Shown piece by piece: positions 48,601-56,872 of a DNA stretch of 64,000 bases. Source of the DNA: Chlorops oryzae. Its lineage: Eukaryota > Arthropoda > Insecta > Diptera > Chloropidae. The first letter of the stretch is position 1. The number at the start of each line of letters is the position of its first letter. The position numbers and the translations under genes are program-made. Location of the stretch: positions 97,080,848-97,144,847 of the forward strand of contig CM035807.1 of assembly GCA_020466095.1 (NCBI GenBank), read 5' to 3'. The notes beneath the pieces were generated by a model. It did no database searches. It was not told the origin of the DNA and worked only from the letters and a program-made list of their open reading frames with translations.

Positions 48601-49056
48601 TTACCTTTCGAATGGTGGTACTTCGCACGCTGTCACCCTCTGCAATCAAATTATAGGCATGCCACATATCCTCCGGTTCATCAGGTACGAGTACGACGGT
48701 GCTAAAGAGAAAATCAAAAACTTATCATAGGTATGAAGAAGATGAAACAAGTGCTGGCTTATAGTAAAACATTCAAAGAGCTCCTCATGACCGTCTATAG
48801 AATCTATGGAAATGGAGTACGTTGTACCCATACAACGTACTCCCCCATTTACCATTTTTATGCATACGGGCATATATAAATGAAAACTACAAAAATAACA
48901 TTAATAAAAAATAAAAAAATTTAATCAAATTAAGCATTTTCTATTGCATTTTTTAGCTCCTCTTTATGATAAATATGAAATTTGTTATAAATGTTATGTG
49001 AATGAATTGGCTTACCCTTGCATGCCTTTGTCAACATATTTTCCGATCAGCTTCAT
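39673..49056 (-). CDS. pelo: Pelota (Dom34), ribosome-rescue factor, seven exons, 392 aa
   Basis: Pelota is an eRF1-like factor that, with Hbs1, dissociates stalled ribosomes and feeds no-go/non-stop mRNA decay. In Drosophila it is required for germline stem cells and spermatocyte meiosis. Minus-strand exons are 49016-49056, 48605-48701, 48402-48548, 47856-48333, 47601-47793, 40279-40385 and 39673-39788; the 1179 nt are in frame. Domain 1 (about residues 1-130) starts [13 protein letters not shown] and continues [13 protein letters not shown]. Domain 2 has [26 protein letters not shown] and [15 protein letters not shown]. Domain 3 has [22 protein letters not shown] and [19 protein letters not shown] before an acidic tail. 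No GGQ motif is present, as expected for pelota rather than eRF1. Intron 6 is 7.2 kb and carries an antisense LINE. Confidence 0.97.
40713..40929. mobile_element. MITE with 60-bp inverted repeats and CCCCCTT ends
   Basis: The left arm begins CCCCCTTCTTGTTACGAAAG and runs through TCGACTCTATTTTTT. The right arm ends CTTTCGTAATAAGGGGG and contains AAAAATAGAGTCGTCGTCGA, its inverse partner. The body is 217 bp with no ORF. Flanks read AAT on both sides (AAT before CCCCC, AAT after GGGGG), a possible 3-bp target duplication. Terminal similarity to the element at 25720-25835 suggests one family. Confidence 0.65.
42903..43310 (+). CDS. Hypothetical 135-aa ORF nested in pelota intron 6 (+ strand)
   Basis: The ORF starts at an ATG at 42903 (context ATAATTATGA). 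The first 90 codons have a plausible soluble-protein composition ([60 protein letters not shown]). The last 45 become Lys/Phe/Ile-rich like the surrounding intron, so coding may really end at a splice donor near 43171 (TTTTG followed by GTATGA) or not exist. I recognise no family. A TTTCAG acceptor-like site lies about 65 bp upstream. Alternatives are a small lineage-specific nested gene or a chance ORF. Confidence 0.35.
   Translation: MTIIKPDYIISERGFPMLESTMIHSRKPFDDDWFKKKCRLDLIERKSSRLLHLRPTIDDTLLSILSDRSTDSTQCYKLQKNQRNAILRFWYEISFLFFKVHKNAIAKRNFVKISKLFIHDKEKKNVPQQINRLKL
44358..46919 (+). mobile_element. 5'-truncated LINE (RT + RNase H, LOA/I/jockey-group) antisense in pelota intron 6
   Basis: Coding begins in mid-ORF2 with a [11 protein letters not shown] block. 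It continues through reverse-transcriptase motifs ([59 protein letters not shown], catalytic FADDLIIV at about 45238-45261, [16 protein letters not shown]). The RNase H follows ([47 protein letters not shown]). A C-terminal knuckle ([20 protein letters not shown]) ends at a stop at 46848-46850. It finishes with a short TAA-repeat tail at about 46904-46919. It is dead: a deletion near 45165 removes the conserved QGGVLS of CPQGGVLSPLL and shifts frame, and a second frameshift is near 46315. AAAAACGCC occurs just before the 5' end and after the tail, a possible target duplication. Confidence 0.88.
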
Positions 49057-49387
49057 GTTTTGTTATTTTCTGGGTTTTTTTTAAAAATATTTTATGTCAA
49101 TTGCATTGACTTAGTTTTCGGCGTCCCGTTTCACACAAGCGAAATTTCATTTTTTAAATGCCGAAAGATGTTTGTTTTTGCGAATTCTCTTATGTTGACG
49201 GCAACAGTGTTGCCGTTTTGTGTACTTTAGTACGCACTGCATACTTTTTCAATCACCTGAGTACTTTTTATGTACCAAATTATTTTAGTGATTTGCGTAC
49301 TATTTCGCTCAACCCCCATTAAGTTGCATGACATCGATTTCAGTTTTTCTTTATTGTTAAAGGTTAAAATTAAAACGGGCTAACGAT

Positions 49388-49576
49388 AGCTCGATTCTGA
49401 ATATTCCCGGGAACGAATTCTCGGGGAAATTACTTTTCTCAGCAGAAACTTCACTATTTTAAAATGTGGGAATGGGTATTTGATCCACTCATAATTTTTC
49501 TTACCCTATCTATTTAAAAAAAGATAATTTTAGTCTCGAGAAAAGTAAATTCCCCGGGAATATTCAGAATTGGGCT
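49388..49576. mobile_element. Palindromic MITE with ATTCTGAATATTCCCGGG termini
   Basis: The left end (AGCTCGATTCTGAATATTCC, then CGGG) is matched inverted by the right end (CCCGGGAATATTCAGAATTG, then GGCT). Inner pairs GAAATTACTTTTCTC and GAGAAAAGTAAATTC extend the arms to about 45-50 bp. The body is 189 bp without coding capacity. No certain target duplication was found. Confidence 0.6.
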
Positions 49577-50269
49577 GTATTTCTTCCATTCCTCTTTGTT
49601 TCTCTTTATGATTTTTCACTGATTTTTAATTTGCTCGTTAAACCGAGTGCAAAAAAAAAATATCCATTTTGCTCGTTAAAAAGTATTCAATAGAAAGAAT
49701 TTGAATGCTCGTTAAATGTGAGCCTCGCTAAAGCGAATGCTCGTTAAATTATTTTTAATAAGCTTATGCTTAAAACTAGTCCTTAAGTCTAGTCTTTGAC
49801 TAAAAAAAAAAATTAATCTTGTATAAATAAATTACCATGATGAAAAAATTACGTTAGTTTTTGTGATTTTTCTTTTTCAAAAAAAAATATATATGTGCGT
49901 ACTTTTTCTATAAAAAAGGTCGTTTTGTGTACATTTTGCTCAGTTTTTTTTGGCAGCACTGGACGGCAATGGCAAGTAGACTACACACACCTTCGTACAA
50001 GTATGCGCACATGTCTGCGTACCATATATCGACGCCGTTTGCCGATTATCACATTGACATGTTTTACGAAATTAACTTTTTCTGCAAATTTGCTCTAGAG
50101 CCGTCAACGCATCGTCCGGTAAAATATAATAACCCTTGGTGCCGATAACTCAACGCAAAGGGGTCGATATATCGAGAAATTTCGAAGCACAACGCGCATT
50201 TGCAAAACGTTTATCGAATTTTTTTTTTAAATTCGAAAACAAGACCAAAAAACCGAGGTGTATTTAATA

Positions 50270-50759
50270 AGGTGGCGGTGATAGTGCAATTAAAAAAAAA
50301 AAAATCGGAAATGTCAAAATCAGCTCACGTTTGTTTGAATTTGGTTCTAATATAAAAATTTTTAAATCGTTCAAATATGTAAGCGTTCGAACGTCAATAC
50401 AAAATTTTGACAGTTCCGAGTTGACAAAGAGGAAGAAGAGCAATTCTCACTGTTACCACCTTGGTTAATCCTATATTAACAGATACAAGAATGTCCCGAC
50501 ATTGAACAGCAATCTTCGTACGGTTGACAGCATTTTTTATGAGTTCTTCAATGCGCATTTATCGAGGTGTTGACAGCAGGAATTGCTCGTCTTTTCCTCT
50601 TTTTTACAGCTGGGAATTGTCAAATTTTGTATTGAATCTCGTTCGCTTACATTTTTGAACGAAATTTAAAATTTTTGTATTCAAACAAAATGTAAACAAA
50701 CGTCAGCTGACTTTGACATTTCCGAGTTCGTTTGCATTGTTGTTCTTCTGCCACCACCT
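50270..50759. mobile_element. 490-bp element with very long inverted repeats
   Basis: The left arm (about 50270-50450) and right arm (about 50575-50759) are inverted copies with scattered differences. Paired words include CGGAAATGTCAAA / TTTGACATTTCCG, AAAATTTTTAAAT / ATTTAAAATTTTT and CAATACAAAATTTTGACA / TGTCAAATTTTGTATTG. AGGTGGCGG at the left end answers CCACCACCT at the right end. No ORF and no clear target duplication are present. It is probably a non-autonomous DNA transposon. Confidence 0.6.
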
Positions 50760-50946
50760 GGCGAGTTCTTCATAGTTTTTAAAATTCCAATTGTGCACTG
50801 AGGGGTGATTAAAACACAGGTGTTTTAGGAAGCTTTACATAGCCAGAGGACAAAAACCATTTTGAATTAATATAAATGCTATACTCATGATATAAAAACT
50901 ACTCTTTGAACAGTTTATCTTAAATACTCGTACAAAATATGCATCA

Positions 50947-51384
50947 TTAAACCAAAAGCCTTTCGATTTCTTGCTGAATCGATGTAATCTGTGATTTCAA
51001 CTGGGATCCTTCATTCGTAGTCACTGAACAGGCAACGATTGGTCTGGAAACGCCACAAGCACGTCCAAGAGCTTGTTTCGAACGCACGAAAACGTATGGA
51101 ACGTTTTTATCTTCGCAAAGGAGTGGCAGATGCATCAGAATTTCAATGGGTTCAGCGTCGGCAGCCATCACAATGATATCAGAGAGACCACGATTCAATG
51201 TCTTCGTTGCTTCATTGGCTCCTTTTCGCAGTTGATTGTAATTCAAAGCTTGCTGCAGTAGATTCATTATTTTCGACGTCAGCTGAGCGTCGGCGAGTGG
51301 AAACGCTTTTGGATTAACTTCCTCAACCTAAGGAGAGCACAGATTTAGAGCTTGGCAGAATTGATTCACTTAGTTCCTTACCAT
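50947..51384 (-). CDS. hoip: hoi-polloi / SNU13 (NHP2L1, 15.5K), k-turn RNA-binding protein, 127 aa
   Basis: SNU13 binds k-turns in U4 snRNA and in box C/D snoRNAs and nucleates U4/U6 di-snRNP and C/D snoRNP assembly in the nucleus and nucleolus. Exon 2 (50947-51327) carries nearly the whole protein: [20 protein letters not shown], the L7Ae-family RNA-binding loop [16 protein letters not shown], then [40 protein letters not shown] and the family C-terminus [11 protein letters not shown]. Exon 1 contributes only the ATG (51382-51384), followed at once by the donor GTAAGG; the acceptor AG precedes 51327. The resulting 127 aa equals the fly family length. Apart from the residue after Met, the protein is almost invariant against its homologues. 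Confidence 0.97.
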
Positions 51385-51467
51385 ATTTATATTTTGCCTT
51401 ATTTTGTTTTTATTGGTAAAACGTTTGAAAAACCTCTCCGCTTCTCGTTTCTAGGGATCGGTAAATT

Positions 51468-51482
51468 CGATAATCTTCGATA
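51468..51482 (-). promoter_or_regulatory. Paired CGATA motifs upstream of hoi-polloi
   Basis: CGATA occurs at 51468-51472 and 51478-51482, about 85-100 bp upstream of the hoip start codon. This fits DRE/BEAF-type promoter-proximal motifs common at Drosophila housekeeping genes. The call rests on motif and position only. Confidence 0.35.
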
Positions 51483-52258
51483 TTTAGCGATGGAAGAAAC
51501 AAAGCACGTGGGGTAGTATTACACTAGGTCCAGCGCTGTCAAATATTTGCCGGCATTAAAAATGCCTCACGAAACAACCTTCAATGACTGTGTACACTTT
51601 AAGCCGCCGTTTACACGTAAGCCATTTACAAAACGCATGTTGTGGTGAAACGCTAGCGGGGAGAGGAAGAGAGTTTTCGTTGAACGTACTCGGATCCATA
51701 CACCAGTTTCTTAACAAATTCATTCATACACCAGTTTATCTTTGTATCCATCTTCTCTTTGTGGAACGTCAACGCAGCTGTGTGTTTTGACATTTGCCTC
51801 ACATATTTTCGTCATTCGAGTCGAAAGATTCAAATTCCTTTGCAAATAATTAATATTTTTTTGATATATGAATATATATTATTTTTCATTTAATTAGCAT
51901 TACATATATTTATATAAGTATAAATAGATTAATAGACTACATTAAAACTAGATATGTGTATTTTTGGTCAATATATTCGGAATTTCAACCCCTTTGTAGA
52001 TTTGCACGAGTAATTTCTCTTCGTTGATTTCTAATATCAACCCTGCGCATTAATTATCTAATCGAACGAAGGTATGTATTTTACATCAAACATCAAAAGC
52101 AATTTCCATTCGTATCCTAACACGAAATTATTTGGTTTTAATTTTCGTTTTTTCATTTTCCAATGAAATTTGTTCATTGCGGTCATTAAATAAAAATCGG
52201 CTTTGATTTTTTCAATATATCTTACGTCTGCGGACTTTCCGTGTTTAGATTAAGAGAA

Positions 52259-52340
52259 GACACGGGAAGGAAACACATGAGAGTGACAGAGACGAAAGAC
52301 AATCCACCTCCGTCACTCTCATGTGTCTCCTTCCAGTGTC
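52259..52340. ncRNA. 82-nt near-perfect hairpin, candidate small-RNA precursor
   Basis: The arm at 52259-52291 (GACACGGGAAGGAAACACAT, then GAGAGTGACAGAG) pairs with 52308-52340 (CTCCGTCACTCTCATGTGTC, then TCCTTCCAGTGTC). It makes 30 of 33 pairs with three single mismatches, and the loop is 16 nt. Size and shape fit a miRNA precursor, though a decayed small inverted-repeat transposon is equally possible. I do not recognise a known miRNA seed. Confidence 0.35.
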
Positions 52341-53546
52341 GCGCGTTTTGTCTCCCTGTTTAAACGAGGACACTTTGGCAAACTTTCGACTATGCATAGC
52401 TATTTTCAGCTGTTGTGTAGCTGTTGGCTTATTATTTGCAAGTACTGCCTACGTGTCATAGGAATTTTAGTTTCCCGTCCGTATCCCTTTGCCGTGCTGT
52501 AACATTAAAATTTTAAATAGTAGACATGCCTCTGCGTTTGTAAAATTCGCATTTAAATTCATACCTCCATAAATGAGAGCGGCCAAGATACATTTGAAAT
52601 CTATAGACATAACGACAGGGACATCACGGTCCCTGTGTAATGACGTTCATAAAAACTTTATCCCCTTTGTGTTCCCGTAGAGACCAGGTAGAGCAACAGC
52701 ACTGGTTCAGTATTCAGTTGCATACGGAGTGAGTTGTTGTGTGGAAAGGTTTTAATTAAATCAATTGAAAGAAAATCTGTGCTCTACATAAGTGTTTCAT
52801 AAATACAGCCATTTATGCAACTTACACTAAAAAGTAAGAATGAATACGAAAAAGCCATAAAAAGCAATCGGCAAGAGTCGAAAATAATCGAATGTGTTCG
52901 CCTCAAACGAAATGAAATGGAAAAAAATGTGTACATGTGTAGGGAAAGGCAAAGACGAGTGAAAAATCAACGAAGTGTAGTCGAACGTAACAGAAAAGCT
53001 TATTTGTTTTTTTTTTTTTGCACGTACAATTCGTTAGTTTTCTCGTAAATTTTCCCACGGAAATCTAGTTCCATCGAGTTGTTGTGCCAACCGTACTAAG
53101 AATCCCCGAAGTGGTTAGCGGGCTAACGGGAAATCAATTTAAAAGGCAATTGAAATCAAGTAAAATAATGCGAAAAAGTGCTGGAAGGACCAAAGCTTAC
53201 ATTGTTTTACATAGTGAATAAATTCCATCGTTCTATGGGTTATTTGGGCAAAATTTTCCATGTTTTGCATGATCGAAAAGTTTGCTTGAATAATCGCTTT
53301 CCTTGCTAAATCATTTTGTGTCTCTTTTTAATTACAGATAAAAACTAAAAGAGCAATAAAGATAAAACAACAAATAATAATAAAAAAAAAAAATACAAAA
53401 ATAATAATACATACATAAGTACGTTCACGAAAAGTTAAACAGAAATCTGTAGTTGTTTTCCTTGGAGATCAGTGTTAAGTGCTTAAGATAATACACATAC
53501 CTACGTAAACTATAGTTTATATAGTATATAGCACATATATCTATAT

Positions 53547-53583
<37 letters not shown>
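53547..53583 (+). repeat. TA dinucleotide microsatellite
   Basis: An almost pure alternating TA run upstream of the Pka-C1 coding region, within the presumed leader or promoter interval. Confidence 0.85.
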
Positions 53584-53587
<4 letters not shown>

Positions 53588-53646
53588 GCCGTATCTCTCA
53601 ACCCGTAAAGTGCAAGCGAGAGAGATCGCGCCGTTAACGAGAATAA

Positions 53647-54117
53647 TTTTCAGTCCGTCGCGTTTGTAGTAAAATTTCCAAAATTGCTAAATCCATTTTG
53701 CAACTCTTAAAAAAGAAAAAAGCACCCCCTAACTCGTCCAGTGGTAGTAATAGCGAATCCCAGAAGCAGTATCAGCAAGAACGGTCCGAAAGCAGTCCAG
53801 CAGTGCCTCCAGCGCTTCGGCCTTCCTCAGAATCGTTGTCGGACACGCTGGACGGTGTTTCGTCTGCTAATAACTTCGCATCGTCCTCATCAACGTTTTT
53901 CACCAACGCCAAGTCCAATCAAAAAGGCTCCAAAATAACACCACCCACAGGCCAGCACTCTTCCTCCTCGACTCCTTCGCAGCAGGCCACAGCAGCAGGA
54001 GCAGCAGTATCATCATCATCGGGCGCCTTGGACGCCAATTCAGACTCTGCCGCCGCTGCTCAAGTGTCTACTTCGGCTACGTTTCGTCTATCAGCATTGA
54101 CGGGCACGATTAGCAAA
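53647..54117 (+). other. In-frame, ATG-less N-terminal extension upstream of Pka-C1
   Basis: The Pka-C1 frame is open without a stop for 157 codons upstream of the canonical ATG, back to a TAA at 53644. The conceptual peptide is Ser/Ala/Gln/Pro-rich with ordinary fly low-complexity character ([57 protein letters not shown]) and reads straight into MGNNATT. It contains no ATG. It could be translated from a near-cognate codon (a TTG is at 53698) or from an upstream ATG spliced to an acceptor such as TTTTCAG ending at 53652. It may equally be a 5' UTR that happens to be open. Confidence 0.4.
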
Positions 54118-55179
54118 ATGGGAAATAACGCCACAACTTCCAACAAGAAAGTAGACGCAGCCGAAACTGTTAAGGAGTTCCTCGAGCAAGCGAAGGAGGA
54201 GTTTGAAGAGAAATGGCGCCGCAATCCGACCAACACTGCATCGCTCGAAGATTTCGAACGTATTAAAACACTCGGTACCGGGTCGTTCGGGCGTGTCATG
54301 ATTGTCCAGCATAAGCCAACAAAAGACTACTTCGCCATGAAGATACTCGATAAGCAGAAGGTCGTCAAGCTAAAGCAGGTCGAGCATACACTCAACGAGA
54401 AACGTATCCTGCAAGCTATATCCTTCCCGTTTCTAGTTTCGTTGCGTTACCATTTCAAAGATAACTCCAATCTGTATATGGTGCTCGAGTATGTGCCCGG
54501 TGGTGAAATGTTCTCGCATTTAAGGAAAGTTGGTCGCTTTTCGGAGCCACATTCGCGTTTCTATGCCGCACAGATAGTGCTCGCCTTCGAATATCTTCAC
54601 TACCTGGATCTGATATACAGAGATCTGAAGCCCGAAAATCTGCTGATTGACTCGCAAGGTTACCTCAAGGTTACTGATTTCGGCTTCGCCAAACGGGTAA
54701 AAGGTCGCACTTGGACATTGTGCGGCACACCCGAATATCTAGCGCCCGAGATCATTCTCTCGAAGGGCTATAACAAGGCCGTAGACTGGTGGGCGTTGGG
54801 TGTTCTCGTTTACGAAATGGCAGCTGGATACCCGCCGTTCTTTGCCGATCAGCCAATACAGATATATGAGAAAATCGTTTCCGGTAAAGTTCGCTTCCCG
54901 TCACATTTCGGCTCGGATTTGAAAGACCTGCTGCGGAATCTATTGCAAGTCGATCTGACCAAACGTTATGGCAATCTAAAAGCTGGTGTTAATGATATCA
55001 AGAATCAAAAGTGGTTCGCCTCAACGGACTGGATCGCGATCTTCCAGAAGAAGATTGAAGCACCGTTCATACCGCGGTGTAAAGGACCCGGCGACACAAG
55101 CAATTTCGATGACTACGAAGAGGAGGCTCTGCGGATTTCGAGCACCGAGAAGTGCGCCAAAGAATTTGCTGAATTTTAA
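54118..55179 (+). CDS. Pka-C1: cAMP-dependent protein kinase catalytic subunit (Pka-C1/DC0), 353 aa, intronless
   Basis: PKA-C is an AGC-family Ser/Thr kinase held inactive by regulatory subunits until cAMP binds. In flies it acts in Hedgehog signalling, memory and oocyte polarity. The start at 54118 gives [11 protein letters not shown], with Gly2 for N-myristoylation, and the 353-aa length of insect DC0. Visible are the glycine loop GTGSFG (53-58), the ATP-binding Lys in AMK (75), the alpha-C Glu (94) and the YRDLKPEN catalytic loop (Asp169). The DFG motif is at 187-189 and the activation-loop Thr200 lies in [14 protein letters not shown]. The terminal hydrophobic motif FAEF is present. The protein is close to invariant against the Drosophila enzyme. 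The coding region has no intron. The frame stays open upstream of the ATG for 157 codons. Confidence 0.98.
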   Translation: MGNNATTSNKKVDAAETVKEFLEQAKEEFEEKWRRNPTNTASLEDFERIKTLGTGSFGRVMIVQHKPTKDYFAMKILDKQKVVKLKQVEHTLNEKRILQAISFPFLVSLRYHFKDNSNLYMVLEYVPGGEMFSHLRKVGRFSEPHSRFYAAQIVLAFEYLHYLDLIYRDLKPENLLIDSQGYLKVTDFGFAKRVKGRTWTLCGTPEYLAPEIILSKGYNKAVDWWALGVLVYEMAAGYPPFFADQPIQIYEKIVSGKVRFPSHFGSDLKDLLRNLLQVDLTKRYGNLKAGVNDIKNQKWFASTDWIAIFQKKIEAPFIPRCKGPGDTSNFDDYEEEALRISSTEKCAKEFAEF

Positions 55180-56090
55180 TTTTATCGGGCCGGCGAAGCG
55201 TCAATCGTCGTCGTCCGGGAATTGGTTGATTTTGTGCTTTCATTTCATTTGTTATTGTTATTGCACTGGAAAGCGTCGTATGAGTTTTTATTATCATTAT
55301 TATTATTATTTTTTTTTTTTTGTATTGAGTAAGGGTGAAGTGAACACCATAGACTATTGTGTTTTTTTTTTTTTTTTTGTTAAATACCGAAACAAATAAC
55401 AAAGAACAGTCGAAGTTAGCAGCGAACGGATGAATGGATCATCTCAGTCAAAGAAGGCAGAGCGCAGCATATAATCCTCCTGCCGCATCCAAAAACAATT
55501 CTGCTGCTCTTAATCATTAAAATACTTATCGTTTAATTCATTTACCGAACCGTCACAATCCAAACGATCATAAATGAAAAAACAACCAAAAGTTGAACGA
55601 AACACCAGTTGAAATAAGGAATTAGTTTAAACGCCGATTTTCGTGATAGAAACAAAAAATATTAGTAAATAAACAAGTAAAAAGAAAACATTAATTTCAT
55701 GATGCCTTCGAAAAGAGAAAACGCAGCCCATCCCAAATGGATATAGCCGAATGAAACCGGATTTCAAAAGGTAAATCGATTTATAAGAACATATATGTAT
55801 AGAAAGAATCATCACTGCAGATATATGTATAAATGTATATACCCTTAGCAGTAAATGCTGGGCAAATTGACCAGAGACAAAAGAACTAGAGACACGGATG
55901 CTAGAAACTAACTACTGACATGGTCAAAGAGACTTCCACCGTGAAATTTTCTTGAGCATTGATGTTATTTGTTAACTCCGCATGAACCGAATCTGAACTG
56001 AAAGTAAATCCTGAGAGTAAATGTACCCAATTGACCTTTTTGTCTCTACTACTTCACTAGCTTCAGCGTCAACTGGTGTCCCCTTGCATA
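55180..56090 (+). other. Pka-C1 3' UTR and flank
   Basis: AT-rich sequence with TTATTATT and poly-T runs (about 55288-55378) follows the stop and is presumably 3' UTR. I see no coding sequence. A minus-strand 62-codon ORF at 55627-55815 has no coding character. Confidence 0.45.
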
Positions 56091-56451
56091 TCATCATCAT
56101 GATCATCATCATTATTATCATCACCATCATCATCATCGTCACCATCATCATCATAATCATCACCTTAATCCTCATCATCATCATAATCATCACCTTCATC
56201 CTCATCATCATCATCACCTTCATCGTCATCATCATCACCTTCATCGTCATCATCATCACCTTCATCATCATCATCATCACCTTCATCATCATCATCATCA
56301 TCATCATCACCTTCATCATCATCATCACCTTCATCATCATCATCACCATCATCATCACCATCATCATCACCATCATCATCATCATTATCATCACCATCAT
56401 CATCACCAACATCATCAACATCACCATCAGCATCACCATCATCATCATCAT
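56091..56451. repeat. ATC/GAT trinucleotide microsatellite, 361 bp
   Basis: Nearly uninterrupted TCA/ATC triplets with CACC, CTT and CGT variants forming a higher-order pattern (for example CATCACCTTCATCATCATCA). Long poly-Asp or poly-Met ORFs arise in several frames and are artefacts of the repeat. It abuts the 3' end of the minus-strand LINE fragment and reads as that LINE's expanded tail. Confidence 0.9.
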
Positions 56452-56864
56452 TGGCTAGAAAACCCCTAACGGGTCCTTCCCTGCTGTAGTTATCGCCTCC
56501 ATTCGCTCGCCAACATCCCAACACTAACTCTTCTGCGTCCTCGTCCTCGTCTACTCCATATATCCATCATAGTTTTGGACAACCCTTGCTTCTACTTCCC
56601 GCACACTCTCCGATCATAACGTATTTTGGGGGATCATCTTGTTCTGCTCTAATAATGTGTCCTGACTATCTATAGGTACTCATTTTTTCAATATCTTTAA
56701 TTATGTTAGGATGGCCATATAAGTTTTCCAATTTTTGATTGTATCGTTGTTGCCAGATACCATTCTCCTGTGTGGCTCCAAAAATTCTTTTAAGAATCGT
56801 TGGTTCAAAACCCTGAAATGTATTCTCATTCGATCCGTTAAGAGCCCACATTTCACTCTCGTAT
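56452..56864 (-). pseudogene. LINE reverse-transcriptase C-terminal fragment ending in the GAT tail
   Basis: The minus strand encodes blocks of the LINE post-RT region: SEMWALNGSNENTFQGFEPT, then ILKRIFGATQENGIW, then QRYNQKLENLYGHPNIIKDI. In further frames SGHIIRAEQDDPP, the diverged RSKGCPKL...WIYGVDEDED block, LGCWRANGGDNYSREG and GFLAN follow. The order matches the canonical fly LINE sequence in which a RWLGHV block, a RGRPRxRWxDGVEEDL block and a DRxxWR block end the protein. At least one stop and several frameshifts break it. Its upstream side is interrupted by the hAT insertion at 56873-59031. Confidence 0.75.
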
Positions 56865-56872
56865 GTAATAAA

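Larger units (their letters stand above)
49057..50946. other. pelota / hoi-polloi intergenic region with two palindromic elements
   Basis: Besides the pelota promoter next to 49056, the region holds two palindromic elements (49388-49576 and 50270-50759), a stretch with repeated GCTCGTTAAA words (about 49633-49748) and AT-rich filler. No ORF with coding character was seen. The 3' UTR of hoi-polloi occupies the right end; no canonical AATAAA was found there, although AGATAAA occurs on the minus strand near 50912. Confidence 0.5.
51385..53646. other. Divergent hoi-polloi / Pka-C1 interval with non-coding Pka-C1 leader
   Basis: The left end is the hoip promoter. A strong hairpin lies at 52259-52340, listed separately. 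TTCAGTT at about 52712 resembles an initiator, so a first non-coding Pka-C1 exon may start nearby. A 77-codon ORF with ATG at 52815 (MQLTLKSKNEYEKAIKSNRQ) could be an upstream ORF in that leader. A splice-acceptor-like TTTAATTACAG ends at about 53338. A TA-repeat microsatellite lies at about 53547-53583. No other gene is supported. Confidence 0.4.

Noticed and set aside
55972..56524. Long poly-Met, poly-Asp and poly-Ile ORFs
   Set aside because: Translations of the ATC/GAT microsatellite in different frames.
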